NCBI GenBank assembly: GCA_037176725.1
Contig: JAZBRS010000020.1
Location: 53,162,001-53,226,000, forward strand
Origin: Posidonia oceanica
Lineage: Eukaryota; Streptophyta; Magnoliopsida; Alismatales; Posidoniaceae
DNA: 64,000 nucleotides
Direction of reading: 5' to 3'
Shown: positions 57,782 to 64,000 of the stretch, in pieces
Layout: each line of letters opens with the position of its first letter
Position numbering within the stretch: the stretch's first letter is position 1
Translations under genes and position numbers: made by a program
The notes under the pieces: generated by a model
What the model saw: the letters and a program-made list of their open reading frames with translations, nothing else
The model's database searches: none
Told to the model about the DNA's origin: nothing

Positions 57782-58984
57782 CTAGTTATGCCGGGCCTTC
57801 TTTGCTGGGCGGGAGTCAGAAAACTGGGGGGCGCCAGGAGGAATCTCGCTGAGGGGCCAGAGTCCCTGCACCTCAGTGACATACTCAGAAGTACATCCCG
57901 AGCCCTTCACAGCTGCAATGTCTGTAGACTTCACTCCATGCCGCATCAGGTCTGCTAGCACTGTTGTAGATGCTGTTGTGCTGAAGGGATAAGTCTGCAT
58001 GAGTCTGGGCGCAGTGCTATCAATGAAGGCACCCTGCTGGTAGCCAAACTACCGCATAACCCAGATGGGGTGGTATTCTACACCCCCAGTGAATCCTGGC
58101 AATACTACGAGCCGCGTATCACGAGCATCGAAGAAGACAGTAAAGGGCTCTACTGCAGATGGGATGATTCGCCAAGTCACTGCATCATCTGTCAGCTCAG
58201 AAAGCTTCTGATACTCTTCCGGCACACTATTTATGGTTCTTGCATGGCCACTACTGTAGTAGGTTTCAATGGCATGCCTTTGAGGGCACAGGAGGTCCAT
58301 CTCTAGGTGTGCAGCTAGCCAAATCTGCACAAGCACTCCGCAGCAGTGGAACTAGCGGCAGCGGTGCACAACGCAGTCCAGCTCGCGGTATGTCTCTACA
58401 AGGATGGCTGGTGCCAGGTCAATATGCTGGGTCACCACTGCAAGTGCAATCTTGGCAATCTCGATTGCAACTGTCATCTTGCCATGCGTGAATATGAGCT
58501 CGCCTAGAAAGCGGATGACGAATCCCTGGAGCCACAGCTTCTCTCCAAGTTTAGTGCGCTTTTCCATAACAGTATCAAAGTATGCAAGGCGAAGTAGGGG
58601 CGTGGGCCCGTTGGTGTAGATTAAGCATTGCTGGACGCCTTTGGCAGAGAGCCCAATCAGCTAGCTCAGGACAGTAGTATATCCATCACGCCTCATAAAG
58701 ATTGGGGGTCCCATAATTGTAGAGAAGCCGCAGATTCAGCGCACCTCCTCGAGCATTGGGGTCAGCTCTGTCCTTCCGGAGCGAATGACATGGTGTGCTG
58801 GCTTCCAGAACCTTGCTGCAGCACAGAGGAGATGCCGGCTCACTTCGACGTCTACTGCCTTTAGGAGCTTGTAAGGGATACCCCAAGTGCACAGCCTCTC
58901 GCGATCAGCTTCAGTGAGTTTGCCAACCCACTCTCGCAAGGTATCCGAATAGTGCAGGGGAGTGACCAGAGTCGGGTAACCCAT
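57782..58984 (-). pseudogene. Third ORF of element E: DUF7745-like protein
   Basis: On the minus strand ATG 58984 opens MGYPTLVTPLHYSDTLREW, colinear with A's ORF for about 400 residues to KKARHN and TAG. One frame carries stops near 58733 (TGA; CGG in A), ~58670 (TAG; CAA in A), ~58349 (TAG; CAC in A) and ~58046 (TAG; CAG in A). The blocks LCAAARFWKPAHHV, LWLQGFVIRFLGELIF, AILVETYRELD, LVQIWLAAHLEMD and TVFFDARDTRLVVLPGF are kept. Most differences from A are conservative, which suggests the protein was under selection before both copies decayed. Confidence 0.7.
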
Positions 58985-60480
58985 CGCAAGAATGTAAGTG
59001 TAGGCTGCTGGTACAGAAGGCTCGGGCACTGTAATCAGAGTTGCATTCTGTCAAATCAGGCATAAGCATACAACACTTGGCTAATAAAGATGCAGAAATG
59101 AAGGCTAGCATTGCAGGTTTAGTAGATAGCGTTCAAAGTGCAGATATCTAAACATATTCAGAGTAAGGCAGTTCTGCTGAGGCGAGTGGTTGGTCGGAGC
59201 TCTGGACCAGTGCGGCTTTCTGGAAGGTCAGCGCATGCTGGGCAGAAGTACTGTCTCGACGCCAGGCCAAGTTTCGTAGAGCGGGAAGATAGAAGAAAAG
59301 AAAGGACTTATGCTATGCATGCATGCATGGTTTATGCTTGGTATGCCTAGATTTATGCATGATTTACAATAGATGCTATAGATGTATGCATGATTTTGCT
59401 TATATGCTGTAGCCCTCAGCATATGGAGTGCTTGGTGCCTGCTGCAGAGGAAGAGAGGGGTCCCTGACTCACTGGACTCTACTCAAGCTCTTAACTTGCT
59501 GGTGGCACTCAGGAAAAGGTTATTTGCAGTGCAGGGGTGGTGGGTGGTGAGGACGGGCTCCAGACCAAACTCCCAAGGACCTACACCTACTCTTTGCATT
59601 GTTTTGCTCCCTCATAGGCATGTAGGTTTCCCCTATCCCTAACTTGGAGGCAGTGGGCACCTAGTTGAAACTAGGGAGCTGCTTGCTAGGCCTTGCTGGG
59701 TTTAAAGGCTTTGCCGGATTTGTGGATTCCCCAGGTGCAAGTTTCTACTCATCTCTAAGACAGGTAAGGGATGGGCGTTGCTTGCTTTTTTCCTTTTTCT
59801 GGAGTTGCCTTTTTATTTTGCTCCTTTTTTTTTCCTTTTTTTTTGCTTTCTTCTTTTTTGCTTTTTCTTTTCTTCTTCTTTTTTTTTGCAAGCTTCTGCT
59901 ATCCCAAGCTTAGAAGTAATGGGCGCTGGGGTTTTGAAGTGGGTTTGGGGGCTCCCAGGTGTTAAGTGATGGATCATTTTTGAGGTAGTTCGGAGGGACA
60001 GAGTTATGCTACACACCTTTATCTTTAGGGCTTGCTTCTGCCTTCGCTTTCTATTTGCTTTTCTTTTTATGCCCATGCTCAGACATATTCTTTTATGCTC
60101 ACATTTGCTCACACCCTAGCATTTTATCTCCCTCGGGAGGTGCAAGTCCTAGGGGGTTTGGTTGTTTTGCCTATTCTCACTTGAAAGGTGGCTCCCTCAT
60201 TAGCTAAGACGCCTAAGTAGTGTCAGGTGAGGCAGGGTAGACTCCTTCCATAGCAGGCAAGCACATCCGATTTCATCATCGGGCCAGATGCAATGCATGA
60301 TTTTTGCTAGAAATTTTCAGGTTTTTGCTTGAGATACGTTGAAAGAGATAGAAATGCAAGGATATATGCAGAGAGTGTGAGAATGCAAGGGGCAAGACAG
60401 GAATGCAGGAAGAATGTGCAAGGAAGGGAGATTGCAAAAGGATAGGATGGGAGGGAATGCTCTGCAAGGTAGGGGCCAGG
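58985..60480 (-). other. Non-coding spacer between integrase and third ORF, element E
   Basis: No gene. A polypyrimidine tract on the plus strand (59790-59890) corresponds to A's purine tract in reverse. Blocks near 60240-60290 and 59450-59520 match A 20040-20130 and 20730-20790. On the minus strand GATTACAG lies upstream of the ORF (59030-59045). Confidence 0.5.
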
Positions 60481-61718
60481 CTACTGATAGTACTTCTTGA
60501 AGTAGCATGCGTTGACTGGCTCTGACTGCCCAGTCTGATCCATGTCCTCAAGAATAGCTGTGCCGCTTGGAAAGCTTGCTTGACCACAAAGGGGCCACGC
60601 CAGTTGGGTTAGAATTTGCCTCGACTGTCTGGCAGGTGGATGGCTCGCAAAACAAGGTCTCCTAGCTGGAAGCTCTTGGGCCGCACCTTCTTCAGGTATG
60701 CTCTAGCCATCTACTTCTGGTAGCAGCGAGCGTTATGCATTGCTTGCAATCTGCGCTCGTCAATTAGGTTGAGCTGGGCGCAGCGGTCCTCGACCCATTC
60801 TGCTTCTTCCAGCTCGACTTCTCGTAGGATTCGCAGCGAAGGGATCTCCACTTCGACAGGCAGCACTGCCTCCATGCTATATGCCAGCGAATAGGGGGTA
60901 GCTCCTGTAGAGGTCCGCACTGACATTCTGTATGCCCAGAGTGCGTACGGGAGCTTATCATGCCAGTCCCTGTGGGTTTCTACCTTCTTCTTCATTATCT
61001 TCACAATGTTTTTGTTGGCAGACTCCACTGCTCCATTCATCTGCAGCCGGTACGGCGAGGATTTATGATGCTTGATCTGGTGCTTCTGTAGGTATTCCTC
61101 GATCCTCTTTGCAATAAAGTTGGAGCCATTGTCAGAGATGATAGCATGTGGGACCCCATATCGAGTGACAATGTTATTTCTAATAAACCTTTCTGTCACC
61201 GCAGCTGTGACCGCCTTGTAGGATGCTGCTTCCACCCACTTAGTGAAATAATCTATCGCTACTAGGATGAAGTGATGATCATTCGATGCTGCAGGGTGTA
61301 TAGCGCCGATGACATCCATCCCCCAGGTGGAGAAGGGCCATGGCGAGGACATGCTGTGTAGCTCCTGCGGGGGTGCGTGCATAAGATTACCATGGATCTC
61401 GTAGTTGTGACATCTACGCACAAACTGGCAGCAATCTGCCTCCATGGTTGACCAGAAATAGCCTTGCAACATTATCTTCTTGGCTAGCAGCACTCCATTC
61501 ATATGCGGACCACAAGTCCCTGCATGGACTTGGAGCATAAGTGTGTCGACCTCTTGCTTGCTTAAGCAACGCAAGAGCATCTGGCTGTATGATCTTCTGT
61601 ATAGCTGCCCTACCCCTAACACATACTTTGACGCTAGACGTGCCAAAGTTCTTCTATCTACTGCTGAGGTGTCGGGCGGGTGGCTGTTAGACTCCAGGAA
61701 AGCTTTAATGTCACAGTA
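60481..61718 (-). pseudogene. pol: Integrase part of pol, element E
   Basis: On the minus strand the core has Asp 61314-61316 (WGMDVIG), Asp 61131-61133 (ISDNGSNF) and Glu 61023-61025 (AVESANKN), again D,D35E. The zinc domain has HAGTCGPHMNG and a degraded second Cys: CHNY replaces CHNC. TAG at 60711 and TAA near 60609 interrupt before the GPF module; the natural end is KKYYQ, TAG at 60483-60481. It is in frame with the RNase H part. The missing zinc-binding Cys adds to its inactivity. Confidence 0.86.
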
Positions 61719-62775
61719 CTAAGGCTGCTCTTTTGCTGAATCTGCCTCCTCTATGCTCATGCAGTGCGCAGGCTGCTCCATGCATGTAATTGATACATCT
61801 ACTGCTCGATCCTCAGGTATACTGAGCCAAGATGCCAAGGTTGCCAACGCAACTGCATATGCGTTCCTTGCTTTGTTCATATACGAGAAGCGGATGCTTG
61901 CAAACTGTTCTATCAGCTCCAGCAGGTGTTCATGATATGGCACTAACTTTGGATCCTTTGTTCTCCAATCGCCATTCACTTGGGAAATCACCAGCATGAC
62001 ATCGCCATGCACACGTAGCTTCTGTGCCTCATGCTCAAGCGCAACCTTCAATCCCAGAATGCATGCCTCATATTCTGCTTCATTATTAGAGCATTTGAAG
62101 GTCAGCTTCCTTGCAAAGGGGATCATTTGCCCCTGTGGCGTGGTCAGCACCGCGCCTATGCCTCGATCCTTCTTGTTGACAGCGCCATCAAAGTAGAGCT
62201 GCCAATGCTCTAAGTCTTCAGGGTCCTCCTCAGCATCTTCCATTGCAAAAAGGATGTCCTCATCCGAGAACTGCATTTGGAGAGGCTGGTATTCAGGCAA
62301 AGGAAAGTCTGCAAGGTGGTCTGCCATGGCTTGGCCCTTCATGGCTCGCTGCGTGATAAAGGTGATGTCGTACTAAGACAACAGCACCTGCCACTTGACG
62401 CATCTAACTATCATTGCTGGTTTCTGAAAGAGGAACTTAATGGGGTCATGTCGGCATAGGAGCCGGACTGGATACGCCATCATGTAGTGCCTTAGCTTCT
62501 GTGCAACCCAGAAGAGGGATAAGCAGGTCTTCTCCATTGTGCTATACCTGGCTTCGCAATCATTGAATTTCTTGCTCAGGTAATAAGTTGCATGCTCCTT
62601 TCTACCAGATTCATCATACTGGCCCAAGACGGCGTCCATGGAATGCTGGGTGGTAGAGAGGTAGAGAAGCAGAGGTCTCCCCAGCGTGGGAGGGACCAAC
62701 ACAGGAGGCTTGGTCTGAAGCTGCTTAATCTTGTCAAAGGCGACCTGGCACTCTTCGCTCCAGTTAATCTATACA
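61719..62775 (-). pseudogene. pol: Tandem RNase H domains of pol, element E
   Basis: A first RNase H without the catalytic Asp (LLLYLSTTQHSMDAVL) is followed, after TAG 62373 (CAG in A), by the archaeal-type RNase H: LYFDGAVNKKDRGIG, NNEAEYEACILGL and VHGDVMLVISQVNGDW, with the acidic residues present. A linker of about 100 residues with LATLASWLSI leads to integrase; A has lost part of it. TAG 61719 ends this stretch. Confidence 0.83.
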
Positions 62776-64000
62776 TTCTTCTTCAGGAGCTTGAAGATCG
62801 GTTCGCATATAGGTGTGAGCTACTCAATGAACTGACTGATGTACTGCAGCCGTTCGAGCAGGCATGTCCACGATGGCTTTTGCCTTCATCAGGTCCACTT
62901 CAATCCCCCTCTGGCTAACAATGTGGCCTAGGAGCTTGCCAGAAGATACCCCAAATACGCATTTGCTGGGGTTGAGGCGCAACTTGTACTTTCTTAAGCG
63001 GTCAAAGAGCTTCCTTAAGCAGGCAAGGTGGTCCTCAGGCTCTTTGGTCTTGGCAATCATATCATCCACGTATACCTTAACTTCTTGATGCATGAGGTCA
63101 TGGAAAAGTGCAGTCATGGCCCTCTGATAGGTTGCGCCAGCATTTTTCAGCCCAAATGGCATAACTTGATAGCAGAAGACCCCCCAAGGGGTGATGAATG
63201 ATGTTTTCTCCATATCCTCCTCTGCCATTCTGATCTGGTTATAGCCAGAGAAGCCGTCCATAAAAGAGAGCATCTTGTGCCCTGCAGTGCTATCGACCAG
63301 GATGTCAATGTGCAGTAGTGGAAAATCATCCTTGGGACTTGCCTTGTTCAGGTCCCGATAATCGATGCACATGCGAACTCGTCCGTCTTTCTTGGGCACA
63401 GGGACGACATTTGCAAGCCATTCAGGGTAAAGGATGACCTTGAGGAAGTTAACATTGTGCTGCTTCATGATCTCTTCTTTGATCATAAGTAGCCACTGCG
63501 GTCGCCATCGCCTTAGCTTCTGCTTTACTGGCCTTGCATCTGGGTCTAAGGGCAGGTTATGCACAACTATTTCAATGTCGAGGCCAACCATATCCTCGTA
63601 GCTCCAGGCGAAGACATCCGCATACTCCTTCAAGAATGCGATGAATTCTGCTCTAGCTTGGGGCGACAGAAGGGCGCTAATGCGGACCTCTCTGACTTCT
63701 TCTACTGTGCCAATGCCGACAACCTTTGTCTCCTCCTCGACATGGAGGTTGGGGCTTTCTGGATCGTCGTCATGGGGCCGGAACTCAAGTGATGGTTCAT
63801 CATTCTCATCTTCGCCTGCATCATCCTCCTCTTCATATGCAATAAGCTTTGAGAGGACCTCCTTCTCAAAGGTGGGGTCTAAGATATCGAAGGAGTGCAA
63901 GTGTTCTGCTGCTTGGCCCTAGTGATGCTTCAGGATGGTCACGCAAACTTGAGTGTTTTTATACCCTCGACGCGCGACCTCTGTTATGGCAAGCTCCTCA
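62776..64000 (-). pseudogene. pol: Reverse transcriptase part of pol, element E (runs out of window)
   Basis: The minus strand enters inside the acidic N-terminal extension. TAG near 63919 corresponds to CAG in A. RT motifs are VPKKDGRVRMCIDYRDL, MDGFSGYNQI, MPFGLKNAGATY and YVDD at 63072-63061. At about 62870, after VDMP, roughly 30 bases present in A are deleted, which shifts the frame; two further TAG stops follow near 62818 and 62772. The codon that is TAG in A at 16746 is TGG here. Confidence 0.86.

Larger units (their letters stand above)
52450..64000 (-). mobile_element. Element E: 3' part of a Tat-type retrotransposon, reverse strand
   Basis: On the minus strand, from the right edge: RT, RNase H pair, integrase (end 60481), DUF7745-like ORF, hairpin array, PPT and a 3' LTR starting at 54713. 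Its proteins align with A's along their length, and it supplies the RNase H-integrase joint that A has lost. gag, protease and the 5' LTR lie beyond the window. The 3' LTR is cut short near 52450. Confidence 0.85.

Overview
The window is plant nuclear DNA made almost entirely of large Ty3/gypsy LTR retrotransposons of the Tat lineage (Ogre-like), nested and facing both ways. Evidence: LTRs of 4-6 kb, primer-binding sites complementary to the 3' end of a plant tRNA-Arg, gag-pro-pol order, a G-patch after the protease, two consecutive RNase H domains, and GT...AG-type signals. An angiosperm, probably a eudicot, is the best guess; the species cannot be named from sequence alone.

Layout. Element B (+) spans 1-43842: its 5' LTR (1-~3945, running in from the left) is interrupted by element A, then come its last LTR bases (30876-30963), a PBS, a decayed gag and no pol, 4 kb of non-coding 3' region, and a 3' LTR (38862-43842). 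Element A (+, ~3946-30875, about 27 kb) is the most complete: 5' LTR, PBS, leader, gag, protease/G-patch, RT, RNase H twice, integrase, a third ORF with a DUF7745-like (plant-mobile-domain-related) protein, a hairpin-rich tandem-repeat 3' UTR, PPT and 3' LTR. Element D (-, 43843-50590) has its 5' LTR, PBS, leader and gag; its gag stops exactly at the end of B's 3' LTR, so B inserted into D. From 50591 to ~52450 lies older host-type sequence with a broken plant-mobile-domain (PMD) gene behind a TATA box. Element E (-, ~52450-64000, running out to the right) has a truncated 3' LTR, PPT, a different hairpin tandem array, the same DUF7745-like ORF, integrase, RNase H and RT.

How the parts work together. 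Gag packages the RNA, protease matures it, RT/RNase H copies it from the tRNA-Arg primer and integrase inserts the DNA. B, which lacks pol, would need enzymes in trans from an A-like or E-like relative; it shares their PBS type, leader block, PPT and 3' hairpin modules. Every coding region is broken. Most stops are TAG where a sister copy has CAG, as expected from decay of methylated CHG sites after insertion.

Most notable: (1) a DUF7745-like ORF kept downstream of integrase in two elements; (2) an ~80-nt hairpin module conserved in the 3' regions of A, B and E, next to element-specific hairpin arrays with 170-bp (A) and exact 119-bp (E) periods; (3) conserved stem-loop blocks in otherwise divergent LTRs; (4) a second PBS core inside every LTR that reaches its end.
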